NCBI RefSeq assembly: GCF_015776785.2
Contig: NZ_LFMD02000002.1
Coordinates: 1,679,667 to 1,743,666 of the forward strand
DNA length: 64,000 nt
Reading direction: 5' to 3'
Source of the DNA: Kitasatospora sp. SUK 42
GTDB lineage: Bacteria; Actinomycetota; Actinomycetes; Streptomycetales; Streptomycetaceae
This document shows, piece after piece, positions 25,059 to 34,483 of the stretch. The position numbers were made by a program, and so were the translations under genes. Positions within the stretch are counted from its first letter, which is position 1. The number at the start of each line of letters is the position of its first letter. The notes below the pieces were generated by a model, which was not told where the DNA came from, ran no database searches, and saw nothing but the letters and a program-made list of their open reading frames with translations.

Positions 25059-25904
25059 TCACGCGGCGGGCAGCAGCAGTGCCCACGCGCCCGGGTGCAC
25101 CGTCCAGGTCCTGGCCCGGACCGGCCCGACCGGGCGGCCGTCCACCTCGTAGCCGAATCCGCGCCCGACCACCGAGACGCTCGCCGCCCGGGCCCGCACC
25201 AGGGCGCCGGGCGCGCGGACCACCACCTCCAGCACGCCGGAGCCGTCGGAGGCGGCGCCCGGCAGGGTCAGCTGCACCAGCCGGACCGGCCGGTGCACGT
25301 CCGCGAGCAGCCGGCCGTCCGCCTCGACCCGGACCCGGGGGCTGTGCTCGGCAATCTCGGAGGTGAGTGCGTTCGCCTGCTCGGCCGCAGCCAGTTTCGC
25401 CCATAGCGAACGCCAGCCGCCCGTTCGGCCCACCGGACGGCGTGCACCGCCGCCGGCGATCCGCACCCCGGCCAGCGCCACGCCCCCGCCGTCGTCCACC
25501 AGCAGGTCGAGCTTGCGCGGCGCGCCCGACAGCACCGCCCGCGCGGCCCGCACCGGCTCCCCCGGCACGCCGAGCGCGCGGGCCGTCGCCAGTTCCTCCA
25601 CCCGGCCAACCGGAACCATTCCCACCGGATCCGAGCCCAGCTCACGGTGGCGGTGCAGGGCCTGGAGCACCCGCTGCAGGGCGAGGTCGGAACCGATCAC
25701 CACCGGTCGCCGCCGACCTCTGTGCGCAAGCACCCGGTCGAGTTCGGACGGGCTCTCCGGATAGGCCACCTTGACGTCCGCACCCCCGCACAGCACGTCC
25801 TTCGCGATCCGCACCGACTCGCCGTCGGTCTGCCGGGCCACCGGGTCGAGGAGCAGCAGAAGCGGCTCGGGGCCGCCGTTCGCAGGCGTGGACAGGGACG
25901 ACAC
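25059..25904 (-). CDS. Diacylglycerol-kinase-like protein lacking the catalytic GGDGT motif
   Basis: A 281-residue protein laid out like a diacylglycerol/lipid kinase: LLLLLDPVARQTDGE, the lid-loop position VVIGSDLALQRVLQAL, then GMVPVGRVEELATARALGVPGEP and a C-terminal beta domain. In active members those positions read GGDGT and PxGTGNDFA. Here they are GSDLA and PVGRVEELA, so ATP binding is probably lost. The start is GTG at 25902-25904 with a GAGGAAGGA ribosome-binding site. It is divergent from purA. It may be a regulator or binding protein rather than an enzyme. Confidence 0.75.
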   Translation of the reverse strand: MSSLSTPANGGPEPLLLLLDPVARQTDGESVRIAKDVLCGGADVKVAYPESPSELDRVLAHRGRRRPVVIGSDLALQRVLQALHRHRELGSDPVGMVPVGRVEELATARALGVPGEPVRAARAVLSGAPRKLDLLVDDGGGVALAGVRIAGGGARRPVGRTGGWRSLWAKLAAAEQANALTSEIAEHSPRVRVEADGRLLADVHRPVRLVQLTLPGAASDGSGVLEVVVRAPGALVRARAASVSVVGRGFGYEVDGRPVGPVRARTWTVHPGAWALLLPAA

Positions 25905-25925
25905 GACCGGTCCTTCCTCAGGTAA

Positions 25926-27314
<1,389 letters not shown>

Positions 27315-27332
27315 GCCTGAGCTCGCTCTTCG

Positions 27333-27367
27333 AGGGCCCCGCGGGACGCACCGTCCCGCGGGGCCCT
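27333..27367 (+). terminator. Hairpin terminator after purA
   Basis: A 15-bp stem, AGGGCCCCGCGGGACG with CGTCCCGCGGGGCCCT, and a CAC loop, followed by TCGCTTT. Confidence 0.85.
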
Positions 27368-27385
27368 TCGCTTTGCCTCAGTATT

Positions 27386-27419
27386 TGCACTAGTTCAGAT
27401 ATCTATTGCCCCTAGTGCA
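27386..27419. promoter_or_regulatory. Inverted repeat TGCACTAG-N18-CTAGTGCA, candidate operator
   Basis: Two perfect 8-bp arms, 27386..27393 and 27412..27419, surround an AT-rich spacer. The right arm falls inside the predicted promoter of the acetyltransferase gene at 27441. The half-site resembles operators of GntR- and MarR-type repressors, but no such regulator gene is adjacent. Confidence 0.5.
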
Positions 27420-27434
27420 GAGTGGCGCTACGTT
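27406..27434 (+). promoter_or_regulatory. Predicted promoter TTGCCC-N17-TACGTT of the acetyltransferase gene
   Basis: A -35 (27406..27411) and a -10 (27429..27434) are separated by 17 bases. Only six bases separate the -10 box from the ATG at 27441 and no Shine-Dalgarno exists, so the transcript is probably leaderless. The right arm of the inverted repeat lies in the spacer. Confidence 0.5.
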
Positions 27435-27440
27435 CTGATC

Positions 27441-28043
27441 ATGACCGCGAAGCTGCCCACGCCCGTCACCCTCACCGGCACCCACGTCCGCCTGGAGCCG
27501 TTGGAGCGCCGCCACCTCACCGACCTCTGGGCCACCGTCGGCCCCGACCCCGAGGTCTGGCGCTGGATCCCCTTCCTCCCGCCCACCACGGAGGAGGAGC
27601 TCGGCGCGATCCTCGACATCCGGATCGCGGAGACGGCCAAGGGGAGCGCGGTGAAGTTCGCCGTCATCGACCTGGCGAGCGGCAGGGCCGTCGGCATCAC
27701 CGGCTACTACGACTTCAGCGCGCGGAACGAGTACCTGGAGATCGGCGGCACCTGGTACGCCCGCTCGGTCTGGCGCACGGCCGTGAACTCGGAGTCGAAG
27801 CTCCTGCTGCTCGTCCACGCCTTCGAGACCCTCGGCATGGGCCGCGTCTTCTGGAAGACCGACGCCCTCAACGAGCGCTCCCGCAACGCGATCCTGCGCC
27901 TCGGCGCCCAGTACGAGGGCACCCACCGCCGCGACAGGCTCCGCGCCACCGGCGCCTGGCGGGACACCGCCTACTTCTCGATGCTCGCCGACGAATGGCC
28001 CGCCGCCAAGTCCCGCCTGACGGAACGCCTTTCACGTGGCTGA
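27441..28043 (+). CDS. GNAT family N-acetyltransferase (RimJ/RimL type)
   Basis: A 200-residue acetyltransferase of the RimJ/RimL subgroup. It has the N-terminal VRLEPLERRHL, the catalytic-core strand EIGGTWYARSVWRTAVNSESK, LLLLVHAFETLGMGRVFWKTDALNERSRNAILRLGA with the acetyl-CoA-binding helix, and a final HRRDRLRATGAWRDTAYFS. Members acetylate protein N termini or small molecules, and the target here is unknown. The start is ATG at 27441, probably leaderless. Confidence 0.9.
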   Translation: MTAKLPTPVTLTGTHVRLEPLERRHLTDLWATVGPDPEVWRWIPFLPPTTEEELGAILDIRIAETAKGSAVKFAVIDLASGRAVGITGYYDFSARNEYLEIGGTWYARSVWRTAVNSESKLLLLVHAFETLGMGRVFWKTDALNERSRNAILRLGAQYEGTHRRDRLRATGAWRDTAYFSMLADEWPAAKSRLTERLSRG

Positions 28044-28058
28044 CAGGCGGTCAGGCGA

Positions 28059-28223
28059 TCACCAGCCCTGCCCGCGGTCACCGCGGGCGGAGCGGCGGGC
28101 GGCGAACTCGGGGTTCACCGGCCGGGGTTCGCCGGTCTGGACGCTGACCAGCCAGACCAGCCAGCCGACGAAGAGGACGGCGAGCAGGAGGGAGGACAGC
28201 GCCGCGACGAGAAGGGCATTCAC
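28059..28223 (-). CDS. Small single-pass membrane protein, tentative
   Basis: A 54-residue frame from GTG at 28221-28223. It encodes one long hydrophobic helix (about residues 3-28, LLVAALSSLLLAVLFVGWLVWLV) followed by a basic, Arg-rich tail. An upstream in-frame GTG at 28331 would add a Pro/Ser-rich leader. No clear ribosome-binding site precedes either start. The hydrophobic composition and codon use support a real small membrane protein, but no family is recognised. Confidence 0.45.
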   Translation of the reverse strand: MNALLVAALSSLLLAVLFVGWLVWLVSVQTGEPRPVNPEFAARRSARGDRGQGW

Positions 28224-28577
28224 CGGCGCGGGGCGGTGCGGAGGGGAAGACGGGTGGGGCGGAGAGGCGGGGGAAGGGACACGGCTGCCTCCGGTGGGTG
28301 ATGTCGAACGCCCTGACCATGCGGTTGGCACTGACTGGCGACCCGGAGACTTGGCGCTGCTCAGCGCGACGCGGCGACTGTTTAGCCAAAAACAAGTCAG
28401 CGAGTGACACGGACGACCATAGGGTCAGGGTGCCAGAGTTGCTACCGAGCGAGTGCACGTTCACTCCATCGTGGGGTATCCCTCATTTCGCTAGCTCGGG
28501 CCGGGTCTCCACGGCACACTTCACCGGAAGCATCGACCGAAGCCCGACCGAAGCCGCGCGATCCGGAGAAGAGAGTC
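28224..28577. other. Intergenic region before the HTH gene, no gene seen
   Basis: About 350 bases with lower GC than the neighbours, including TTTAGCCAAAAACAAGTC (about 28380-28397). It must contain the promoter of the HTH gene at 28578 and perhaps of the small minus-strand gene. No confident -35/-10 pair or ORF was found. Confidence 0.4.
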
Positions 28578-29426
28578 ATGCCACCCCGCTTGTCGCCGAC
28601 CGTTCGCCAGCAACGCCTCGGGATCGAGCTGCGCAAGATGCGCGAGCGTGTGGGCGTGACGCCCAAGAGCCTGGCCGCGACCATCGGCACCGACCTCCCC
28701 AAGATCTCCCAGATGGAGAACGGGAAGTCGGGCATCAGCGCCGAGCGGCTCCGGATCTGGGCCCGCGTCTGCGGCTGCGAGGAGGGCCCGTACCTGGACG
28801 CGCTGCTCGCGATGACGCAGGACCGGCGCAAGTACTGGTGGGACGGCTACCGGGGGAAGATGCCGAGCGGGATCATCGACATCGCGGAGATGGAGCACCA
28901 CGCGGAGTCGCTGTCCATCCTGAACAGCACCTTCATCCCGGGCCTGTTGCAGACCCCGGCGTACGCGGCGGCGGTGTTCGAGCGGCTCCCCCCGCAGGCC
29001 AAGCCGGAGGCCGAGGTCCGGATGGCGTTCCGGATCCGGCGCCAGCAGATCTTCGTCGACACTCCGAAGCCGTACAGCGCGATCCTCCACGAGTCCGCGC
29101 TGCGGATGCAGTTCGGCGGTCCGGACGTGCTGCGCGAGCAGTTGCGGAGCCTGCTGACGAACTCCGAACGGCCCGGGCTGGAGATCCGGGTGATCCCGTT
29201 CAGCGTGCCCACCTACACGGGCTCCGGGGAGAGCCTCTACCTCGCCCGCGGGCCGGTCCCGGAGCTCGACACCCTCCAGATCGACCTCACCCACGGGCCC
29301 AAGTTCGTGCACACCGAAGCGGAACTGGACTCCTACCGGCAGATCAAGGAGAAGACCGCGGCCATCGCGCTCGGGACGGACGAGTCCCGGGACTTCATCC
29401 GGGCCTTACTGAAAGATTTCGCATGA
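28578..29426 (+). CDS. Helix-turn-helix regulator with DUF5753 domain
   Basis: A 282-residue regulator of the large streptomycete family typified by WhiJ-like and AbaA-like regulators. An N-terminal HTH_31/XRE domain (about 10-65: LGIELRKMRERVGVTPKSLA, TDLPKISQMENGKSGIS) is followed by a DUF5753 domain (about 95-275: ILNSTFIPGLLQTPAYA, RMAFRIRRQQIF, ILHESALRMQFGG, IRVIPFSVPTYTG). The start is ATG at 28578 with AGAAGAGAG upstream. Its stop overlaps the DUF397 start (ATGA). Such pairs usually control development or antibiotic production. Confidence 0.93.
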   Translation: MPPRLSPTVRQQRLGIELRKMRERVGVTPKSLAATIGTDLPKISQMENGKSGISAERLRIWARVCGCEEGPYLDALLAMTQDRRKYWWDGYRGKMPSGIIDIAEMEHHAESLSILNSTFIPGLLQTPAYAAAVFERLPPQAKPEAEVRMAFRIRRQQIFVDTPKPYSAILHESALRMQFGGPDVLREQLRSLLTNSERPGLEIRVIPFSVPTYTGSGESLYLARGPVPELDTLQIDLTHGPKFVHTEAELDSYRQIKEKTAAIALGTDESRDFIRALLKDFA

Positions 29427-29623
29427 ACGGGTGGCGCAAGGCGTCGGCCAGCGGGGAGAGCACCGACTGCGTCGAGGTCAGATCGGCGGGCGAGCTGGTG
29501 GAGATCCGCGAGTCGGACCTGCCCGAGGTGGTCGTGCGGACGACGCCGCGCAAGTGGGCGGCGTTCGTCCGCGGGGTGAAGGACGGGGAGTTCGACCGGT
29601 ACGCCGACTTCAGCCGGCCCTGA
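29423..29623 (+). CDS. DUF397 domain protein, partner of the upstream HTH regulator
   Basis: A 66-residue small protein with the DUF397 pattern: WRKASASGESTDCVEV near the start, IRESDLPE in the middle and WAAFVRGVKDGEFD at the end. DUF397 proteins are encoded next to HTH/DUF5753 regulators and are thought to modulate them, as in the WhiJ system. Its ATG overlaps the regulator stop by four bases, so the two are translated together. Confidence 0.94.
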   Translation: MNGWRKASASGESTDCVEVRSAGELVEIRESDLPEVVVRTTPRKWAAFVRGVKDGEFDRYADFSRP

Positions 29624-29624
29624 C

Positions 29625-29752
29625 ACCGGACGGCCCAGCCGCCGGAGCGCCCTGCCACCGGACGGCCCTGCCACCGGAGCGCCCTGCCACCGGACGGCCT
29701 GGACGCCGGAGCGCCCTGCCACCGGACGGCCTAGACGCCGGACGGTCGGCAC
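29625..29752. repeat. Eight tandem copies of a 16-bp repeat
   Basis: The array starts two bases after the DUF397 stop. It consists of eight consecutive 16-bp units of the form (A/G)CCGGA(C/G)(G/C)G(C/T)CCTGCC. Units of ACCGGACGGCC type alternate with units of (A/G)CCGGAGCGCC type. Most differences are at two or three positions. It is not an insertion sequence or CRISPR array. It fills the gap between DUF397 and metG. Confidence 0.85.
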
Positions 29753-29851
29753 CCGCGACGGCGGTAGGCTTGGCAGCCCACAGTGGACCCCTGCGCCTGG
29801 CACAGCACTCCGGGTGGGGTGCGTGTGCGGGAGAAATCGGAGCATCCGAGG

Positions 29852-31585
29852 ATGGCTCGGCACCTGATCACCAGCGCCCTTCCGTACATCAACGGGATCA
29901 AGCACCTGGGCAACATGGTCGGGTCGATGCTCCCGGCGGACGTGTACTCCCGCTACCTGCGCCAGCGCGGCCACGAGGTGCTGTACATCTGCGCCACCGA
30001 CGAGCACGGCACGCCCGCCGAACTGGCCGCCCAGGAGGCCGGACTGCCGGTCGCGGAGTTCTGCGCGCAGGCGCACGACGCGCAGAAGGCGGTGTACGAC
30101 GGCTTCGGGCTGTCCTTCGACCACTTCGGCCGCAGCTCCTCGCCGCAGAACCGGGAGATCACCCAGGAGATCGCCCGCGAGCTCCAGCGCAACGGCTTCA
30201 TCGAGGAGCGCGCGATCCGCCAGGTGTACTCCAACGCCGACGCGCGCTTCCTGCCCGACCGCTACATCGTCGGCACCTGCCCGCACTGCGGCTACGACAA
30301 GGCTCGCGGCGACCAGTGCGAGAACTGCACCCGGGTTCTGGACCCGACCGACCTGCTGGAGCCGCGCTCGGCGATCAGCGGCAGCTCCGACCTGGAGGTC
30401 CGGGAGACCAGGCACCTGTTCCTGCTCCAGTCGAAGCTGACCGAGGAGGTCGAGCAGTGGATCGACGCCCACGGCGACGACTGGCCGGTGCTGGCCTCCT
30501 CGATCGCCCGCAAGTGGCTGACCGAGGGCCTGCAGGACCGCTCGATCACCCGTGACCTGGAGTGGGGCGTCCCGGTGCCGGCCGACGTGTGGCCCGAACT
30601 GGCCGCCGAGGGCAAGGTGTTCTACGTCTGGTTCGACGCCCCGATCGAGTACATCGGCGCCACCAAGGAGTGGTCGGACGCGGCCCCGGCCGGGCACCTG
30701 CGGGACTGGAAGTCCTGGTGGTACGAGGCCGACGAGACCGTCCGCTACACCGAGTTCATGGCCAAGGACAACGTCCCCTTCCACACCGTGATGTTCCCGG
30801 CCACCATCCTCGGCTCGCGCCGCCCGTGGAAGAAGGTCGACTACGTCAAGGCCTTCAACTGGCTGACGTACTACGGCGGGAAGTTCTCCACCAGCCAGAA
30901 GCGCGGCATCTTCACCGACGTCGCGCTGGAGCTGCTGCCGGCCGACTACTGGCGCTACTTCCTGATGGCGCACGCGCCCGAGTCGGACGACTCCAGCTTC
31001 ACCTGGGACCTCTTCGCCTCGGTGGTCAACAAGGACCTCGCCGACACCCTCGGCAACTTCGTCAACCGGGTGCTCTCCTTCAGCCGCAAGCGCTTCGGCG
31101 ACGACGTCCCGGGCGGGCACGCGGCGGGCGAGCCCGAGCAGCGGCTCGGCGAGCAGGTCGCCGGCCTGCTCGCCGAGTACGAGGCCCAGCTGGACGGGCT
31201 CAACTTCCGCAAGGCGGCGCAGGCCCTGCGCGCGCTGTGGAGCGCGGGCAACGCCTACCTGGACGAGAAGGCGCCCTGGCGCCAGGTGAAGACCGACCCG
31301 GAGGCGGCCGCGCTGACCCTGCGGACCGCGATGAACCTGATCCACCTGTACGCGGTGGTGTCCGAGCCGTTCATCCCGACCGCGGCGGCCGCCATGCGCG
31401 GGGCCTTCGCCCTGCCCGAGGACTCGCCGGCGGCCACCCGCGCCTGGATCGACGCGGCGGAGGCCCGCGCGCTGGACCTGGTCCCGGCCGGGACGCCGTT
31501 CACGGTGCCGCCGGTGCTGTTCGCCAAGATCACGGACGAGGAGCTGGCGGCCTGGACGGCCCGCTTCGGCGGCACCGAGGGCTGA
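29852..31585 (+). CDS. metG: Methionyl-tRNA synthetase with KFSTS in place of KMSKS
   Basis: A 577-residue class I synthetase charging tRNA-Met. It has the HIGH-type motif [10 protein letters not shown] (about 12-21), [14 protein letters not shown], and a single zinc knuckle [17 protein letters not shown] (about 142-158). [11 protein letters not shown] and [13 protein letters not shown] follow. The adenylate-stabilising loop reads KFSTSQKRG (about 344-352), where most bacteria have KMSKSRG. There is no C-terminal EMAP-type tRNA-binding domain. The streptomycete housekeeping MetRS I recall is shorter (about 538 residues) with a KMSKS loop, so this may be a second type. The start is ATG at 29852. 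Confidence 0.9.
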   Translation: MARHLITSALPYINGIKHLGNMVGSMLPADVYSRYLRQRGHEVLYICATDEHGTPAELAAQEAGLPVAEFCAQAHDAQKAVYDGFGLSFDHFGRSSSPQNREITQEIARELQRNGFIEERAIRQVYSNADARFLPDRYIVGTCPHCGYDKARGDQCENCTRVLDPTDLLEPRSAISGSSDLEVRETRHLFLLQSKLTEEVEQWIDAHGDDWPVLASSIARKWLTEGLQDRSITRDLEWGVPVPADVWPELAAEGKVFYVWFDAPIEYIGATKEWSDAAPAGHLRDWKSWWYEADETVRYTEFMAKDNVPFHTVMFPATILGSRRPWKKVDYVKAFNWLTYYGGKFSTSQKRGIFTDVALELLPADYWRYFLMAHAPESDDSSFTWDLFASVVNKDLADTLGNFVNRVLSFSRKRFGDDVPGGHAAGEPEQRLGEQVAGLLAEYEAQLDGLNFRKAAQALRALWSAGNAYLDEKAPWRQVKTDPEAAALTLRTAMNLIHLYAVVSEPFIPTAAAAMRGAFALPEDSPAATRAWIDAAEARALDLVPAGTPFTVPPVLFAKITDEELAAWTARFGGTEG

Positions 31586-31622
31586 TACCGACGGCCGGCA
31601 CCGAGAGCTGATACCGACGGCT
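31571..31622. repeat. 26-bp tandem duplication across the metG stop codon
   Basis: GGCACCGAGGGCTGATACCG plus six bases (31571..31596) is repeated directly with two changes at 31597..31622. The duplicated block includes the last codons and the stop of metG. Confidence 0.85.
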
Positions 31623-32033
31623 GGAGCACGGCAACCGGCGTACGGGGAGCGGAAGTCGCCGCCCCCGTACGCCGGTTTCCGCTGTCCGCCGATCGCGGTC
31701 AGCCGAGCAGGTCCAGCGCGCCCGCCGACCACCACGGCCACCGCCCCCGGGGATCCGGTGCTCGGCGAGCAGCCCGGGGACGACCCGGTCGAACAGCCGC
31801 CTGACCTCGGCCGTGTCCGGCACGGAGGCCGAACCGCCGCTTCCCGCGGTTCCGTCGGCGGCGGGCCGGAGCAGGGCCTCCGGACGTCGATCGGATGGTG
31901 TACCCAGGTACCCGCAAGAGTGGTCCAGGGCCCAGTGATCGGGGTGACCGCCCTCCGTCAGTCTTGGGTCGAAGCCGCAGGACGAGGGGTAGGTCCCAGG
32001 CCGCGAGGCCGTCACACAGGGGGAGGAACGGTC
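31623..32033. other. Region between metG and the sensor kinase gene
   Basis: About 410 bases without an intact gene. They contain the minus-strand hydrolase relic (31698..31860). After it comes the presumed promoter region of the kinase gene, where a ribosome-binding site GGGGAGGA stands just before the ATG at 32034. Confidence 0.5.
31698..31860 (-). pseudogene. Relic of a beta-lactamase-family serine hydrolase N terminus
   Basis: On the minus strand, TAEVRRLFDRVVPGLLAEHR followed by IPG reads like the start of a class C beta-lactamase/serine hydrolase. The frame is then lost. AVAVVVGGRA continues in a second frame and ALDLLG-stop in a third. Together they match the family pattern EHxIPGxAVAVVxGGxxLxxxG. 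The catalytic SxxK region is absent. It looks like the leftover 5' end of a deleted gene with frameshifts. Confidence 0.4.
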
Positions 32034-33377
32034 ATGACCGACACGACCGGAACCGGAGCGGAGAGCGGGGCGCGGGACACCGGGTGGAACCGGCTCGGCC
32101 CGCCGCGCCGCAGCGTACGGGCCATGGCGCACAGCACGGCACTGGCCGCGTTCGTACTGCCCCAACTGGCGCTGCTCACCGCGGCTTCCGTCACCGCCAG
32201 CCTGCTGGGCCTCGGCGTGGGCGTGCTGCTGATGCTGCCGACGACCCTGGCGGTCCGCCGGCTGGCCGGTCTGCGCCGCACGCTGGCCGGGCGCTGGACG
32301 GACACCGGGATCCGCGACCCCTACCTGCCGATGCCCGAGGTCGAACCGGGCTTCCGGGGCGCCTGGCTGCGCTGCCAGGCGCTGCTGGCCGACCCGGCCA
32401 CCTGGCGGGACCTGCTCTGGCTGCTCGTCGACCCGATGATCGGCTTCACCGTGGCGCTGTTCCCGCTGGCCGTGCTCGCCTACGGCGTCTTCGGCGTGCT
32501 GTCGCCCTGGCTCTGGGAGCCGATCGCCGGCCTCGGCGGCAACAACTGGTACCTGTGGGTCCATGTGACCGACCCCGGCAGCGCCCGGGTCGCCGCGCTG
32601 CTCGGGCTGCCGATCATCCCGCTCGGCCTGGCGATCGCCCCCGGCGCGCTGCGCGGCCACACCGCGCTCGCCAGGGCGCTGCTGGGCCCGACCGCCCGCG
32701 CCGAGGCGCTGGCCGCCCAGCGCAAGGTCGCCCACCTCACCGAGACCCGGCGCGACGCGCTGACCAGCCAGGCCGCCGAACTGCGCCGGATCGAACGGGA
32801 CCTGCACGACGGCGCGCAGGCCCGGCTGGTGGCCATGGGCATGAACCTGGGCGTCGCCGAGCGGCTGGTCGAGCGGGACCCGGAGGCCGCGAAGCAACTG
32901 CTCGCCGAGACCCGCCAGGCCTCCGCCACCGCCCTCAACGAGCTGCGCGACCTCGTCCGCGGCATCCACCCGCCGGTCCTGGCCGACCGCGGACTCGCCG
33001 ACGCCGTACGGGCGTTGGGCATGGACAGCCCGCTGGACGTGACCGTCTCCGCCGACCTTCCGGGCCGCCCCGAGGCGCCGGTCGAGTCCGCCTTCTACTT
33101 CGCCGTCTCCGAGGCGCTCACCAACGCCGCCAAGCACTCCCGGGCCGCCCACGTCGACGTCCAACTCTGGTACACGGACGGCCTGTTGAAGGCCCAGGTC
33201 ACCGACGACGGGACGGGCGGGGCCGACCCGTCGCGCGGCACCGGTCTGCGCGGCATCGAACGTCGGCTTGCTACCTTCGACGGAGTCCTGGCCGTCCGCA
33301 GCCCGCAAGGCGGCCCCACGACCCTGACCATGGAGCTGCCGTGCGAGTTGTACTCGCCGAGGACCTCTTCCTCCTGA
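32034..33377 (+). CDS. Membrane sensor histidine kinase (HisKA_3/NarX-DesK type)
   Basis: A 447-residue sensor. Four hydrophobic segments (about 35-75, 128-160 and 185-205) form the putative sensor domain common in actinobacteria. They are followed by the dimerisation/phosphotransfer helix ERDLHDGAQARLVAMGM (His about 258) and an ATPase domain with EALTNAAKHSRAAH (N box) and DDGTGGADPSRGTGLRGIERR (G boxes). It should phosphorylate the downstream response regulator. The start is ATG at 32034 with GGGGAGGAACG. Its last 37 bases overlap the regulator gene. The signal is unknown. Confidence 0.93.
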   Translation: MTDTTGTGAESGARDTGWNRLGPPRRSVRAMAHSTALAAFVLPQLALLTAASVTASLLGLGVGVLLMLPTTLAVRRLAGLRRTLAGRWTDTGIRDPYLPMPEVEPGFRGAWLRCQALLADPATWRDLLWLLVDPMIGFTVALFPLAVLAYGVFGVLSPWLWEPIAGLGGNNWYLWVHVTDPGSARVAALLGLPIIPLGLAIAPGALRGHTALARALLGPTARAEALAAQRKVAHLTETRRDALTSQAAELRRIERDLHDGAQARLVAMGMNLGVAERLVERDPEAAKQLLAETRQASATALNELRDLVRGIHPPVLADRGLADAVRALGMDSPLDVTVSADLPGRPEAPVESAFYFAVSEALTNAAKHSRAAHVDVQLWYTDGLLKAQVTDDGTGGADPSRGTGLRGIERRLATFDGVLAVRSPQGGPTTLTMELPCELYSPRTSSS

Positions 33378-33991
33378 GGGACGGTCTGGTCCGGATGCTG
33401 CAGGCCTACGACTTCGAGGTCGTGGCCGCGGTGGACACCGGGCCGGACCTCCTGGAGGCCCTCCTCACCGAACGCCCGGACGTGGCCGTGGTCGACGTGC
33501 GGCTGCCCCCGACGTTCACCGACGAGGGCCTCCGGGCGGCACTGGAGGCACGGCGGCGGATACCCGGGCTGCCGGTGCTGGTGCTCTCCCAGTACGTCGA
33601 GCAGCTCTACGCCAAGGAGTTGCTCGCCGACGGCAGCGGCTCGATCGGCTACCTGCTGAAGGACCGGGTGTTCGACCCCGACCAGTTCGTCGAGACGGTC
33701 CACCGAGTGGCGGCCGGCGGCACCGCGCTCGACCCGCAGGTGATCGCCATGCTGGTCAGCAACACCGAACGGAAGAAGCCGCTGGACCGGCTGACCCCGC
33801 GGGAGCGCGAGGTGCTGCAACTGATGGCGGAGGGGCGCTCCAACGCGGCGATCGCCGAGCGGATGGTGATCACCGAGCGGGCGGTGAAGAAGCACACCGC
33901 CAACATCTTCCTCAAGCTCGACCTGCCGCCCTCCGAGGAGGACCACCGGCGGGTGCTGGCGGTGCTGGCCTTCCTGGAGATCACGTCCTGA
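33341..33991 (+). CDS. LuxR/NarL-type response regulator
   Basis: A 216-residue response regulator. The receiver domain has the acidic pocket AEDLFLLRDGL, the phosphoacceptor Asp52 in VVDVRLPP and Lys in GYLLKDR. The C-terminal LuxR helix-turn-helix is LTPREREVLQLMAEGRSNAA to ERAVKKHTANIFLKL (about 150-200). The GTG at 33341 lies inside the kinase gene with GGAG five bases upstream, so the pair is translationally coupled. Confidence 0.93.
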   Translation: MRVVLAEDLFLLRDGLVRMLQAYDFEVVAAVDTGPDLLEALLTERPDVAVVDVRLPPTFTDEGLRAALEARRRIPGLPVLVLSQYVEQLYAKELLADGSGSIGYLLKDRVFDPDQFVETVHRVAAGGTALDPQVIAMLVSNTERKKPLDRLTPREREVLQLMAEGRSNAAIAERMVITERAVKKHTANIFLKLDLPPSEEDHRRVLAVLAFLEITS

Positions 33992-34001
33992 GCCCGGGCG
34001 G

Positions 34002-34334
34002 CTACCGGGGAGCGGTCTCCTCGGCCACCCAGTCCAGGTAGTCGGGACTGCCGGACACCACCGGTACGGCGATCACCTCGGGCGTCTCGTACGAGTGCCG
34101 CCCGGCGACGAACCCGGCGAGGCGGTCGGCCAGTTCGGCCCGGGTCTTGAGGTCGATCCGCCACTCCTCGGCGTCCTGCACCTCGCCCTCCCACCAGTAC
34201 ACCGACCGGACGGGGTAGACCTGCGCGCAGGCCGCCAGCCGCTCCCGCACCGCGGCGGAGGCCAGCGACCGGGCCTGCTCCTCGCTCTCGTGGGTGGTGG
34301 TCACCACGACGAAGCCCTGCGCGTTCGCTGTCAT
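34002..34334 (-). CDS. cutA: CutA1 family divalent-cation tolerance protein
   Basis: A 110-residue PII-like trimeric protein. The family blocks are FVVVTTTHESEEQARSLA, RLAACAQVYPVRSVYWWEGE, EEWRIDLKTR, and HSYETPEVIAVPVVSGSPDYLDWV. CutA was linked to copper tolerance in E. coli, but its biochemical role is unsettled. The start is ATG at 34332-34334. It is convergent with the response regulator (10-base gap) and divergent from the hydrolase. Confidence 0.94.
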   Translation of the reverse strand: MTANAQGFVVVTTTHESEEQARSLASAAVRERLAACAQVYPVRSVYWWEGEVQDAEEWRIDLKTRAELADRLAGFVAGRHSYETPEVIAVPVVSGSPDYLDWVAEETAPR

Positions 34335-34483
34335 GCCCCGACGGTACCCCGGGCCTCCCGCGGCGGTGTCCGTCCCGCCGGTGCCCTCGCGTGGCCGTGC
34401 CCGTTCGTACCGGTGCCCGTCCGCCTGCCCGCGATCGGGCACGTTCCTTGCCGGGCCGAGCGGCCGGTTGCCATGATCACCCG

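Noticed and set aside
28029..28042. Second parS-like site around TTTCACGTGGCT.
   Set aside because: Only one half matches the 14-bp palindrome.
29625..29752. Possible CRISPR array.
   Set aside because: Units are directly adjacent 16-mers without spacers and no cas gene is present.
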